Positions 6,607 to 14,230 are shown, numbered from the stretch's first letter. The stretch: DNA of 23,329 bases from a bacterium UBA3756 (GCA_002371695.1 DFGG01000154.1:1169-24497); one strand, 5' to 3'. Notes: generated by a model from the letters alone, not told the origin. Translations and numbers: made by a program.

Positions 6607-9600
6607 ATCAGGCATCAGCACCACGCCCGTCTGCTTCTTGCCGTCCATCATGATCTTCAGCGGACGCTCGAAGCGCACGTGGCGCACGTACTCCGTCTCC
6701 TCGATGGCAGGCATCTGGTCGAGCACCGACTGCTGGAAGATGCCATCGCCCGTATAGGTATTGATGGTGAAGTAGCCCACGCCGAAGCTGGTCAGGTTCT
6801 GGAAGAAGTGGGTGCCTTGCGAGGGGTCCACGTGGTAGTTCTTCAGCGCCGTCTCTACGATGACGCGCGCCCCGGAGATATGCGGCCACTTCACGGGGAT
6901 GCCCAGCCAGTAGTCGCTCGAGCCCCAGCGGCCGGGGCCCACGAGCACGTAGTTGCGCCCCTCGTCGAGGAACTTCTGGTTGATCTTCTCGATGTGGTAG
7001 GCGATGGTGGGATTGTTGGCTGCGGTGAAGTCCTCCCCAGTCTTCACATACACCACGTCCGTCACGTCCTCGGATATGCCGTGCCCCAGCGAGTTGCACG
7101 AGCGCAACAGACACCGCTCGTCGGGTATCTGCTGCAGGTCTTCATCGAGCACCTGCTTCGAATCCACGATGGGACGTATCTGGAGCAGGTAGAGTTCACC
7201 GGTCTTATCGTCGTTCAGATTACATGCGAATTCTATCTCCACCGGCCTGCGCATCTCGTCGGCACCGTATTTCTGAGCCATCTGCAACAGTTCAGGCAGC
7301 GGGAAGATGCCCTGCTGGAGCACGCCGCAGAAGGTGATCACCTTGCGCCCGCCCTCATAGATGCCGTCGCGAATCACCTGGTCCGTCGGGTCGAAGGTCG
7401 AGGCGATGTAGTTCAGCGAACCGTCCTGGTCTGCCTGCTTCACACGCAGTTTCTTGATATTGAACCCGTCGTCCACCTTAAAGTCGTCGCCCACATGGCT
7501 CATGTCCAGGGCGTAGAAGCGTGTCTGCGTGTCGCGCAGGGCCGTCTCCATCTCCGAGGTCTGCAGCACCTGCGTGGGGTGATAGGGACTGACGCGCAGC
7601 GTCTGTCCACCGTCCACGATATACTTGCCCAGTCCGAGTGCCAGGCTGGCAATGCCCTCCTCTGCCGTCTCGTCGCCGATAGGATAGTAGTTCAGCGAGC
7701 GCAGCACACCCGAGAAATTGGGATAGTAGAGGTCGCCGTACTGCTTGCCCACCACCTCCTGCAGTATCACGGCCATCTTCTCCTGGTCTATCACGTTCTG
7801 CGTAGCCAGCATGTAGGCCTTCGAGTCCTTGTAGTAGACGGAGGCATACACGCCCTTGATGGCGCAGGCCAGCATCCGTAGCATCTCGTACTTGTCTTCG
7901 AGATAGGGTATCATATAGGTGGAGTAGATACCGGCGAACGGCTGGTAGTGGGAGTCCTCCAGCAGCGACGACGAGCGCACGGCGATAGGGCTCTTCACCG
8001 CGTCGAAGAAGGTGAAGAAGTCGGCTATCAGCGAGTCGGGCAGCTGGGCGTGGAGGAAGTGCTTCAGTATCTCCTCGTCGGGTGCATCCGAGAGGGCTAT
8101 GGGGTAGAGGTTGTTCTTCTCCATGAACTCGTCGAAGAAGTCGGTGCAGAGCACCACCGTCTTGGGGATCGACACCTGGGCGTTCTCATACTGGTTCAGT
8201 TCCGGATGGCGCTTGATGATGCGGTCGAGGAATGCCAGTCCGCGCCCCTTGCCGCCGAGCGACCCGTCGCCGATACGTGCGAAGTGGGCATAGCGGTCGA
8301 ACTTCAGGCGGTCGAACACGGCCACCACACCGATGTTCTTCATCCGTCGGTACTGCACGATGGCATCGAAGATAATCTTGCGGTGGGCATCCACGTCCTG
8401 CAGCTTGTGCCACGTGACCGTCTTCAGGAAGGCCGACACGGGGAAGATGGCGCGGGCCGTCAGCCATCGGCTCATGTGATTGCGGCGTATGTGGCGCGAC
8501 AGCGAGTCGGCCGGTATCTTGAAGATGTTGTCCTGCAGTTCCTTCAGCGACGACACGCGGAAGATTTCCTCCTTCGTATGCGGGTCGCGGAAGATGAAGT
8601 CGCCGAATCCCATGTGCTCCTCCATCAGGTGGTGCAGGTCCACGTTCATCTTCGTCGAGTTCTTGTCGATGAAGTGGAAGCCCTCGGCCTTCGCCTTCGC
8701 GCGGTTCTGTGTCTCCTTCGAGTCGAGTATCAGGGGCACGTACTCGTCTCTGCGCCGTATCTCGCGCAGCAACTTCAGTCCGGCCTCGGGGTCGCCCTCC
8801 TCCACGTGGCTCAGCCGTCCCTTGCTACTCTTCATCGGGAACCGCGTGTCGCTGATCACGCCGAGCGTATTCTCGTGGTACTTCTCGTAGATCGCCATTG
8901 CCTCCTCGTAGTTGGTGGCCAGCACCACCTTCGGTCTGCCGCGCTTACGCTGGGCAGCGGCGTGGGGATTCAGGGCCTCCGTCGAGAAGCGTTTCGATTG
9001 TGCCAGGATATAATTATAGAGGTTGGGCAGCATCGACGAGTAGAAGCGTATGTTGTCCTCCACGAGCAGTATCATCTGCACGCCTGCCTCGCGGATGTCG
9101 TGGTCGATGTTCATCTTGTCCTCCAGCAGCTTGATGATCGAGAGGATGAGGTTGGTGTTGCCCAACCAGCAGAACACGTAGTCGAACACCGACATATCCT
9201 CGTTCTCAATGCGCTTGGTGATACCGTGTGAGAAGGGGGTGAGCACCACGCAGGGTATCGTCGCGTGGGCTGCCTTCACCTCACGGGCCACGGTGAAGGC
9301 ATCGTTGTCGGCATTGCCCGGCATACAGATCACCAGGTCGATGTCTGTCGTGAGCAGCACCTCGTTGGCCTCCTCCGTGGTCGACACCTGCGTGAACGTC
9401 GGGGGATAGCGCAGTCCCAGTTCCATATACTCGTCGAAGAGCTTCTCGTCGATGCGGCCATCGTCTTCCAGCATGAAGGCGTCGTAGGGGTTGGCCACGA
9501 TGAGCACGTTGAAGATGCGGCGCGTCATCAGGTTAATGAACGACACATCTTTCAGGTAGAATTTGTTCCACTCCTGTGGTATCTTGTTTTCTTCTTCCAT
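6604..9600 (-). CDS. PEP/pyruvate-binding ATP-grasp protein with N-terminal receiver-like domains
   Basis: 998 aa cytoplasmic protein. Residues 28-165 (IFNVLIVANPYD) and 176-320 (MILLVEDNIRFY, GVISDTRFPM with D251 as possible phosphoacceptor) look like two response-regulator receiver folds. Residues 430-860 resemble the nucleotide-binding domain of pyruvate phosphate dikinase and PEP synthase: GDGSLGGKGRGLAFLDRII (445-462), SPIAVRSSSLLEDSHYQPFAG (537-557) and VEIEFACN followed by LYLLQIRPIV. The phosphohistidine swivel domain (THG motif) and the PEP/pyruvate TIM barrel are absent, so it is not a PPDK or PEP synthase. The last ~130 residues include LVGPGRWGSSDYWLGIPVKW. Such long proteins are known in Bacteroidetes without an assigned reaction. 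A signal-controlled ATP-dependent phosphotransfer role is inference. It lies between gtrA-like and fucP-like genes in one orientation. Confidence 0.85.
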   Translation of the reverse strand: MEEENKIPQEWNKFYLKDVSFINLMTRRIFNVLIVANPYDAFMLEDDGRIDEKLFDEYMELGLRYPPTFTQVSTTEEANEVLLTTDIDLVICMPGNADNDAFTVAREVKAAHATIPCVVLTPFSHGITKRIENEDMSVFDYVFCWLGNTNLILSIIKLLEDKMNIDHDIREAGVQMILLVEDNIRFYSSMLPNLYNYILAQSKRFSTEALNPHAAAQRKRGRPKVVLATNYEEAMAIYEKYHENTLGVISDTRFPMKSSKGRLSHVEEGDPEAGLKLLREIRRRDEYVPLILDSKETQNRAKAKAEGFHFIDKNSTKMNVDLHHLMEEHMGFGDFIFRDPHTKEEIFRVSSLKELQDNIFKIPADSLSRHIRRNHMSRWLTARAIFPVSAFLKTVTWHKLQDVDAHRKIIFDAIVQYRRMKNIGVVAVFDRLKFDRYAHFARIGDGSLGGKGRGLAFLDRIIKRHPELNQYENAQVSIPKTVVLCTDFFDEFMEKNNLYPIALSDAPDEEILKHFLHAQLPDSLIADFFTFFDAVKSPIAVRSSSLLEDSHYQPFAGIYSTYMIPYLEDKYEMLRMLACAIKGVYASVYYKDSKAYMLATQNVIDQEKMAVILQEVVGKQYGDLYYPNFSGVLRSLNYYPIGDETAEEGIASLALGLGKYIVDGGQTLRVSPYHPTQVLQTSEMETALRDTQTRFYALDMSHVGDDFKVDDGFNIKKLRVKQADQDGSLNYIASTFDPTDQVIRDGIYEGGRKVITFCGVLQQGIFPLPELLQMAQKYGADEMRRPVEIEFACNLNDDKTGELYLLQIRPIVDSKQVLDEDLQQIPDERCLLRSCNSLGHGISEDVTDVVYVKTGEDFTAANNPTIAYHIEKINQKFLDEGRNYVLVGPGRWGSSDYWLGIPVKWPHISGARVIVETALKNYHVDPSQGTHFFQNLTSFGVGYFTINTYTGDGIFQQSVLDQMPAIEETEYVRHVRFERPLKIMMDGKKQTGVVLMPD

Positions 9601-9620
9601 TCAAAGCTAAAGTTAAGAAT

Positions 9621-9704
9621 CTTCAATCTTCAATCTTCAATGTTCAATCTTCAATCTTCAATGTTCAATGTTCAATCTTCAATGTTCAATCTTCAATGTT
9701 CAAT
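9621..9704 (-). repeat. Heptamer array, 12 units of (C/G)TTCAAT
   Basis: Twelve consecutive 7-bp units, cttcaat or gttcaat on the plus strand (ATTGAAG/ATTGAAC in the sense of the flanking genes). It fills most of the gap between the GtrA-like stop and the next start. The GtrA-like stop codon (TGA, 9700-9702) is formed inside the last unit. Differing unit order rules out a single recent duplication. Confidence 0.92.
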
Positions 9705-10098
9705 CATCATGTGGCGAGCGCTTGAAATGTTTGAAGACAAAGCGCACCATGAGGAAATTGACGGGTGTGGAGACGGCATAGACACCGATGGGAGCCAGCT
9801 CATAGCTCATGCCTATCCACACAAAGAAGTTGAGCAGGACCATCTGCAAGAGGTAGTTGAACAGATGGGCACCCCCGAAGCCGGCACCGTTGCCTGCGGT
9901 GGCCTTTTCATGGAAAATGTAACGGGCCGAGAGGTAATAGTTGACGATGAAGCCCACGATATAGCCTGCCGTCCAGGCGATATTGTGATTGACCAACAAC
10001 AAAAGCAACCAATACACCAGGTAGTGGATGACGGTGATGAGTACACCGACGATGCAGAAACGGATAATCTCGCCTATCGATTCTTTGTTGAGCTTCAT
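9700..10098 (-). CDS. GtrA-like family membrane protein
   Basis: 132 aa protein with four hydrophobic segments (IIRFCIVGVLITVIHYLVYW, WTAGYIVGFIVNYYLSARYIF, LLQMVLLNFFVWIGM, GVYAVSTPVNFLMVRFVF). The spacing and the F(V/I)NYY-S--YIF pattern are typical of GtrA/DPMS3-like proteins, which are proposed to flip polyprenyl-linked sugars or assist glycosyltransferases in the inner membrane. The ATG at 10096-10098 is preferred: a TTG further upstream at 10117-10119 would lie inside the predicted -7 box. It is the first gene of the probable minus-strand operon. No glycosyltransferase is next to it, so its lipid-sugar substrate is unknown. Confidence 0.87.
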   Translation of the reverse strand: MKLNKESIGEIIRFCIVGVLITVIHYLVYWLLLLLVNHNIAWTAGYIVGFIVNYYLSARYIFHEKATAGNGAGFGGAHLFNYLLQMVLLNFFVWIGMSYELAPIGVYAVSTPVNFLMVRFVFKHFKRSPHDD

Positions 10099-10116
10099 AA
10101 ATGACCTAATTGGCTG

Positions 10117-10124
10117 CAAATTTA
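10117..10124 (-). promoter_or_regulatory. -7 box TAAATTTG for the gtrA-like operon
   Basis: TAAATTTG on the minus strand matches TAnnTTTG, and a start near 10112 would give a leader of about 14 nt to the ATG at 10098. No clear -33 TTTG is seen. It is back-to-back with the promoter of the CE15 gene. Confidence 0.5.
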
Positions 10125-10174
10125 CGAAAAGTTTTGGAAACGTAGCACATTTCTACCGAAAAAATCGACAATCG

Positions 10175-10206
10175 TTTGGAAGTATGGGCAAAAGATTGTA
10201 AATTTG
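10175..10206 (+). promoter_or_regulatory. Promoter of the CE15 esterase gene: TTTG-N20-TAAATTTG
   Basis: TTTG at 10175-10178 and TAAATTTG at 10199-10206 are separated by exactly 20 nt, a full consensus match. The predicted leader to the ATG at 10235 is about 24 nt. Confidence 0.75.
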
Positions 10207-10234
10207 TGCCGACAAACCATCAACTGTATCAACG

Positions 10235-11389
10235 ATGAAAAAGAGGAACTTATTATCAACACTCGTGCTGGGCGCAGCGCTCTCTGCCTCCGCTCAGCTG
10301 ACAGCTCCGCAGAAGGACCTGCCCAACCCCCTCAGGATGAACAATGGCACAGAAGTGAAGACCCTCGGCGACTGGAGTGCCCGCAGGCTGGAGATTGCCG
10401 ATATGATTCAGCAGTACGGCATCGGCGAGAAACCCGACGTGCCCCGCGAGGCCGTCAAAGCACGCATGGACGGCGACACGCTCATCGTCGACGTCACCGT
10501 CGGCGGCGAGACGCTCACCCTGAAATCCGCCATCCACTACCCCACCGCCGGTCAGCCTCCCTACGCCCTGATGATCGGCACGAGCATGCTCTCGCTGCCC
10601 AAGGCGCTGTTCGAGAACAGGCCCATCGCCGTGATGAACTACCACGAGGCGCAGGTCAACGACTACTCGCAGTGGCGCCGAGGCCACCACGACCGCGGCG
10701 AGCATCCCTTCGACCGTCTCTATCCCCATCTGAAGGACAACGGAGCCTACAGCCAGTGGGCCTGGGGACTGAGCCGGCTCATCGACGGACTGGAACTGCT
10801 GGGCCCTGAGGTGACCAAGATCGACGTCAGGCGCATCGGTGTCAGCGGCTGTTCCTATGCCGGCAAGATGGCCCTCTTCTGCGGTGCCTTCGACGAGCGC
10901 GTCGCCCTGACCATCGCCCAGGAGCCGGGAGGCGGAGGTGCCGCCTCGTGGCGCTACAACTGCGGGCGCGACAGCGTGGAGAACCTCGACCGCACCGACT
11001 ACCACTGGTTCAAGGAGTCAATGCGCGAGATGTTCCACGACGACAGCGTCTACCTCATGCCCTACGACCACCACGAACTGGCTGCGATGGTCTGCCCCCG
11101 TGCCCTGCTGGTGCTGGGTAACACCGACTACAAGTGGCTGGCCGACGAGAGTGCCTACGTGTCGCTCAATGCCGCCCGACGGGTGTGGCAACATTTGGGC
11201 ATCGCCGACCGCATGGGCTATTCCATCGTAGGAGGCCACGGCCACTGCCAGCTGCCGGAGAGCCAGTTCCCCGAGGTGGAGGCCTTCATCGACAAGTTCC
11301 TTCTGGGCAAGCCCGCCGACACCAGCGACATCCAGATAGCTCCCGACTTCAAGGGCAAGATCAATCTCTCCGAGTGGATCAAGTACTGA
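10235..11389 (+). CDS. Secreted CE15-type glucuronoyl (4-O-methylglucuronoyl) esterase
   Basis: 384 aa alpha/beta hydrolase with an N-terminal signal peptide (KKRNLLSTLVLGAALSASAQ). CE15 enzymes cleave ester bonds between glucuronic acid side chains of xylan and lignin alcohols. Visible landmarks: VSGCSYAGKMALFCGAFD with nucleophile S207, IAQEPGGGGAASWRYN with E230 as acid, GNTDYKW, and VGGHGHCQLP with H337. C206 and C338 are placed like the conserved disulfide that braces Ser and His. One departure: the family motif is GCSRxGK, and here the Arg, which contributes to the oxyanion hole, is Tyr (Y208). Activity may be altered or the enzyme may represent a divergent subgroup. Single gene with its own strong promoter; very GC-rich compared with the genes after 12.5 kb. 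Confidence 0.88.
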   Translation: MKKRNLLSTLVLGAALSASAQLTAPQKDLPNPLRMNNGTEVKTLGDWSARRLEIADMIQQYGIGEKPDVPREAVKARMDGDTLIVDVTVGGETLTLKSAIHYPTAGQPPYALMIGTSMLSLPKALFENRPIAVMNYHEAQVNDYSQWRRGHHDRGEHPFDRLYPHLKDNGAYSQWAWGLSRLIDGLELLGPEVTKIDVRRIGVSGCSYAGKMALFCGAFDERVALTIAQEPGGGGAASWRYNCGRDSVENLDRTDYHWFKESMREMFHDDSVYLMPYDHHELAAMVCPRALLVLGNTDYKWLADESAYVSLNAARRVWQHLGIADRMGYSIVGGHGHCQLPESQFPEVEAFIDKFLLGKPADTSDIQIAPDFKGKINLSEWIKY

Positions 11390-11452
11390 CAGTATAAACG
11401 GAGGAACTTTTGTTATCACGCCACTGCGACAACATTTTCCCTCACGCGCACG
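11390..11452. other. Short intergenic stretch after the CE15 gene
   Basis: No coding potential and no clear terminator hairpin is visible between the CE15 stop codon and the long palindrome that begins at 11453. Confidence 0.4.
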
Positions 11453-11573
11453 TATATAGTAGGTAAACACAGAAACAACCCACACCTCCCGCACCTCTTA
11501 CACCTAAAGCGAAGAAACTTAGGTGTAAGAGGTGCGGGAGGTGCGGGATAAAAAGGCGTTAAGCTACTATATA
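11453..11573. repeat. Nested ~120-bp palindrome (REP/MITE-like)
   Basis: Inner arms 11479-11506 and 11520-11547 are 28 bp inverted repeats with a single mismatch (around cacctcccgcacctcttac), separated by a 13-nt loop. Outer arms tatatagtag (11453-11462) and ctactatata (11564-11573) form a second 10-bp perfect inverted repeat. There is no T-run, so it is not a simple terminator. The sequence is unrelated to the ends of the transposon copies nearby. A non-autonomous palindromic element is the likeliest reading. Confidence 0.8.
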
Positions 11574-11776
11574 TAGGCAGAATATCAAGGTGCAGGATGT
11601 CCCTCCTGCGTGAGCCTGCCTTTTTCAGACATATAACGAACGACTACGCCATTGAATTCTCTAGTAAATTCGTCGCTACGGAACTTCCGTACAACTCTAC
11701 GGAAGCGCTATAGAAACACAGGAAGGCTTCACAGAACCGCAGGAAGCCTCCGTGCAGAGGAAGCAAGCCTATCCCT
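11574..11776. other. Non-coding spacer with small hairpin
   Basis: No convincing gene. A short inverted repeat (cttccgta at 11684-11691, tacggaag at 11698-11705) is present, and several related aggaag/ggaagcct words recur up to 11750. It looks like degraded sequence or an untranslated region between mobile elements. Confidence 0.4.
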
Positions 11777-11820
11777 GATCATGGGGTCGGTTCTAGTGGA
11801 TCATGGGGTCGGTTCTAGTG
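11777..11820. repeat. Tandem duplication of the transposon's 22-bp left end
   Basis: The 22-mer gatcatggggtcggttctag+tg occurs at 11777-11798 and again at 11799-11820, the second copy continuing into the transposon. The second transposon copy (at 14291) has this end only once. Confidence 0.92.
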
Positions 11821-12313
11821 ATCATTTTTAAGTTTCTGAACTACTCCAAACGAGATGCCCGTCAGCCGGGACAGTTGTCTGACTCCTGCCCCAAAGGAAA
11901 GAGCGTATCTTAACACTTCATTCCGTCTCGTCTTCTCAAGACTTTGGACCATAAGAGGATTGGCAATTCCATGACTCATTTGAAGGAACGCCTTTACATC
12001 ACCGTCACTGATGGATTTGTTTCCTTCGGTGTCAATGGTGAATGTATCTTAACAAAGTGACAAAGTACTCAATATTGTCGACTGGTTCACTTCGAAACCT
12101 GTCTTGGAAGAGATGCCCGTTACGCTCGTATTTCTTGTTGAAATAATGCGCGTATGTCACGCCTATTCTCTTTACGATATTGCTGACACTATCTTCCCGT
12201 TCCTGTATTAGCAGGTGCAGATGGTTGCTCATCAGACAATATGCGTAGAATATGCAGAATGAAGATACCTGTTCCGCTTTTCTTCCGTATCTGTCTGGCC
12301 ATATATTTTCCAT
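11815..12313 (-). pseudogene. Y1 (RAYT/TnpREP-type) transposase, copy A, frameshifted by internal deletion
   Basis: Starts MENIWPDRYGRKAEQ. The motif YAYCLMSNHLHLLI contains the HUH pair H31/H33; GVTYAHYFNKKY-ERNGHLFQDRFRSEPV is the conserved region with the candidate catalytic Tyr. After RYIH (residue 92) the 188-bp deletion (not a multiple of three) creates a TGA. The remainder of the frame persists downstream to the TAG at 11815-11817, inside the terminal repeat. With the copy B segment restored, the frame is open for 228 codons. Compared with usual RAYT proteins, the first HUH-fold strand (around GxYHVxxRG) seems missing too, so even the reconstructed protein may have been N-terminally short. 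Confidence 0.85.
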
Positions 12314-12332
12314 GAATATTGCTTAACGATGG

Positions 12333-12364
12333 CAAATTTACAAACAAATTCTGATACAGCCAAA
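12333..12364 (-). promoter_or_regulatory. Transposase promoter of copy A: TTTG-N20-TAAATTTG
   Basis: On the minus strand TTTG (12361-12364) lies exactly 20 nt before TAAATTTG (12333-12340), and the ATG follows 19 nt further on. In copy B the deletion boundary cuts through this -7 box. Confidence 0.7.
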
Positions 12365-12510
12365 TTAATTACAAAAAAATGATCACCAGAACCGACCCCG
12401 TGATTAATTTTTATCTTAACGACTGCAGACACAGTTCCTGGAACTTTCGGACCATTTGTTAATATTTAAAAAAAGAGAGGGGAAATGGTACAACGAACAG
12501 AATTATTTCG

Positions 12511-12518
12511 TATATTTG
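12511..12518 (+). promoter_or_regulatory. -7 box TATATTTG for the Cys-rich lipoprotein gene
   Basis: TATATTTG fits TAnnTTTG and gives a leader of about 20-25 nt to the ATG at 12545. There is no TTTG at the -33 distance, so the promoter may be weak or regulated. Confidence 0.5.
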
Positions 12519-12544
12519 TAACCGAAAACTAAAACGATTAGATT

Positions 12545-14170
12545 ATGAAGACTAAAAACAATTTCTGGCTCCTAATTGCCATGCTGCTGAGCCTGACATT
12601 CACATTCTCAGCTTGTGGAGGTGGAGGTGATGATGACACCATACCTCGTGAACAACAACCCAACACCACCCCTAACGGAGGCGGCACTGAAGCTCCTCAG
12701 GGTACGTTGCAACTGACGCAGACCTGCGGCACATGCAAAGGTAATAAGAACTGCCCGACCTGTGGAGGCACAGGAAAAGGATGTCCGGTTTGCAAAGGTA
12801 CGACCGTGTGTCAAGAATGCGATGGGACGGGAGATCATCGCGAATGCGGTGGAACGGGCAAATGCCGTAAATGCGACGGAAATCGTAAGGAGAAATGTAG
12901 CGTGTGCAATGGTTCCAATAAGTGTAGTAATTGTCGGGGAAATGGAGTAGTCGGTGTTACCCAATGTGTGGTTTGTAAGGGTAAAAAAGAATGTCAGGAA
13001 TGTGAAAAGGGCTATGTTAGATGTTCCAGATGTAGCGGGACTGGTAGTTGTTCTTGTGGAGACGGCAAATGTCTAGAATGTAAAGGCAGCCACAAATGCA
13101 AGACATGCGGCGGTGACGGGCATTGTCCGTCTTGCGAAAACAGCGACGGCAAATGTAAAGCCTGTCACGGCAATGGCGAGATCAGCCTGCAGTCCTTCTC
13201 TTTTACCGATGCCAGTGATAAAGCGACAGTCAACATCCAGTGCACCGTAGAATGGACCGTATCGGCAGATGCAGACTGGATCAGTCTCTCGCAGTCATCA
13301 GGCAAGGGCAACGGCTCAATTACCGTCACAATCGCAAAGAACCCCACAGTCTCTTCGCGTAGTGGCGTCATCACTTTCACATACGGAAAGTCCAAACAGA
13401 CCGTCAATGTGCAGCAGGAAGGCGAAGCACTCAGGCTGACCGTTGCCCCAAATACAATTATATTGGATGCCAACGGTACGTCACAATCCGTCAAGATATC
13501 CTCGAACTCATCGTGGACTGTCAACGCTGAAGACTCATGGCTGACGTGCTCACCTGCCAATGGCAGTGGCGATGCGAACATTAGCGTCAGTGCCTCTGCC
13601 GTCGCCGCAGGGTCGCGTTACACGACGCTGACCGTCACTGACGCCACAGGAAAGGCGTCTGCTGAGGTCCTCATCAAGCAAGCCGAGAGCGCTGAAGCAT
13701 ATACGGCATTGAAGAATCTGTTGGAGAAGCCATTAGGTACCGTCAACGTGAACATCAAGACGGCATCAGCCAGCGCCGTTACGAATGCAGTCACAAGATT
13801 ATATAAGATAAAAGAGATCTCTAGTGGTGATTTCTGGCTTTATGCCAACGATAATCCTTCGCTCAACTTGACCTATCAAGGCTTGAATCTTCGGGGGATG
13901 TGTATTACTATTGAAAAAGACACCCGCTACGTCGCTTATGTGTTTGAGATTGAGAAATCCAAGGCTTCCGGTGGCTACAAGCCCTACCTCAAGAATATCC
14001 TTCAAGACTTCAAGTACAATCTTGGCATCACGTTAGAATCCACCAATGACTCCTATTATTTGGAGAGTTATAAGGTTCGCGACACTAATAAAAACACTTA
14101 TCATGTAGATGTAAGTGAATCTGAATATTTTGATACTTATGAATTCAAAATCAGTGTTTTCTACAAATAA
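12545..14170 (+). CDS. Surface lipoprotein with a DnaJ-type CxxC-rich region and two BACON domains
   Basis: 541 aa. Signal peptide with lipobox FSAC (C24) followed by GGGGDDD, an acidic-rich start like the export signals that send Bacteroidetes lipoproteins to the cell surface. Residues 61-207 hold 31 cysteines arranged as 14 CxxC pairs, one CxC (C169, C171) and one single Cys (C101), many as CxxCxGxG or CxxCxG, the pattern of the DnaJ cysteine-rich zinc finger but far longer than its four motifs. Residues 214-293 and 297-380 are BACON-type beta domains (VEWTVSADADWISLSQSSG; SSWTVNAEDSWLTCSPANG). The last ~160 residues are unrecognised. There is no J-domain, so it is not a chaperone of the DnaJ type. 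Function unknown; metal binding or disulfide-rich adhesion are possibilities. It sits between two transposon copies and is less GC-rich than upstream genes. Confidence 0.88.
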   Translation: MKTKNNFWLLIAMLLSLTFTFSACGGGGDDDTIPREQQPNTTPNGGGTEAPQGTLQLTQTCGTCKGNKNCPTCGGTGKGCPVCKGTTVCQECDGTGDHRECGGTGKCRKCDGNRKEKCSVCNGSNKCSNCRGNGVVGVTQCVVCKGKKECQECEKGYVRCSRCSGTGSCSCGDGKCLECKGSHKCKTCGGDGHCPSCENSDGKCKACHGNGEISLQSFSFTDASDKATVNIQCTVEWTVSADADWISLSQSSGKGNGSITVTIAKNPTVSSRSGVITFTYGKSKQTVNVQQEGEALRLTVAPNTIILDANGTSQSVKISSNSSWTVNAEDSWLTCSPANGSGDANISVSASAVAAGSRYTTLTVTDATGKASAEVLIKQAESAEAYTALKNLLEKPLGTVNVNIKTASASAVTNAVTRLYKIKEISSGDFWLYANDNPSLNLTYQGLNLRGMCITIEKDTRYVAYVFEIEKSKASGGYKPYLKNILQDFKYNLGITLESTNDSYYLESYKVRDTNKNTYHVDVSESEYFDTYEFKISVFYK

Positions 14171-14179
14171 TCTCACGAC

Positions 14180-14213
14180 TAACGACTCACGGACCTGTCC
14201 CCGTGAGTCGTTA
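14180..14213 (+). terminator. 13-bp perfect hairpin after the Cys-rich lipoprotein gene
   Basis: Arms taacgactcacgg (14180-14192) and ccgtgagtcgtta (14201-14213) pair perfectly around an 8-nt loop acctgtcc, beginning 9 bp after the stop codon. The following sequence has only a weak T-run. The loop and right arm (cctgtccccgtga) resemble REP motifs of RAYT elements, so it could be a REP sequence acting as a terminator. Confidence 0.6.
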
Positions 14214-14230
14214 AACTTATGGTGGCATAA

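Larger units (their letters stand above)
11799..12408 (-). mobile_element. REP-associated (Y1/IS200-like) transposon, copy A, internally deleted by 188 bp
   Basis: The element starts gatcatggggtcggttctag and ends tgattaat. Its ends are inverted repeats of about 30 bp with two mismatches, containing GGGGTCGGTTCT and TGATCA. It encodes a Y1 transposase on the minus strand and has its own promoter. Compared with copy B, 188 bp are missing at the junction 12036/12037. Adding them back gives 798 bp, the same figure obtained by repairing copy B. The aligned 367 bp differ at one base only (c11942 against a14434), so the copies are recent relatives. No target-site duplication is visible, as expected for this class. 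Confidence 0.88.

Noticed and set aside
6679..9231. Two plus-strand frames (400 and 427 codons) opposite the PEP-binding gene
   Set aside because: Shadow frames caused by high GC and codon bias of the real minus-strand gene.
6604..9600. Annotation as PEP synthase or pyruvate phosphate dikinase
   Set aside because: The phosphohistidine and PEP/pyruvate-binding barrel domains needed for that reaction are missing.
9621..9704. Regular repeats considered as a CRISPR array
   Set aside because: Units are 7 bp with no spacers between them; it is a simple-sequence array.
11684..11705. 8-bp hairpin as terminator of the CE15 gene
   Set aside because: It is nearly 300 bp after the stop codon, has no T-run and lies in a repeat-rich stretch.
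12545..14170. Annotation as DnaJ chaperone
   Set aside because: No J-domain or HPD motif, a lipoprotein signal is present, and BACON domains follow the Cys-rich part.
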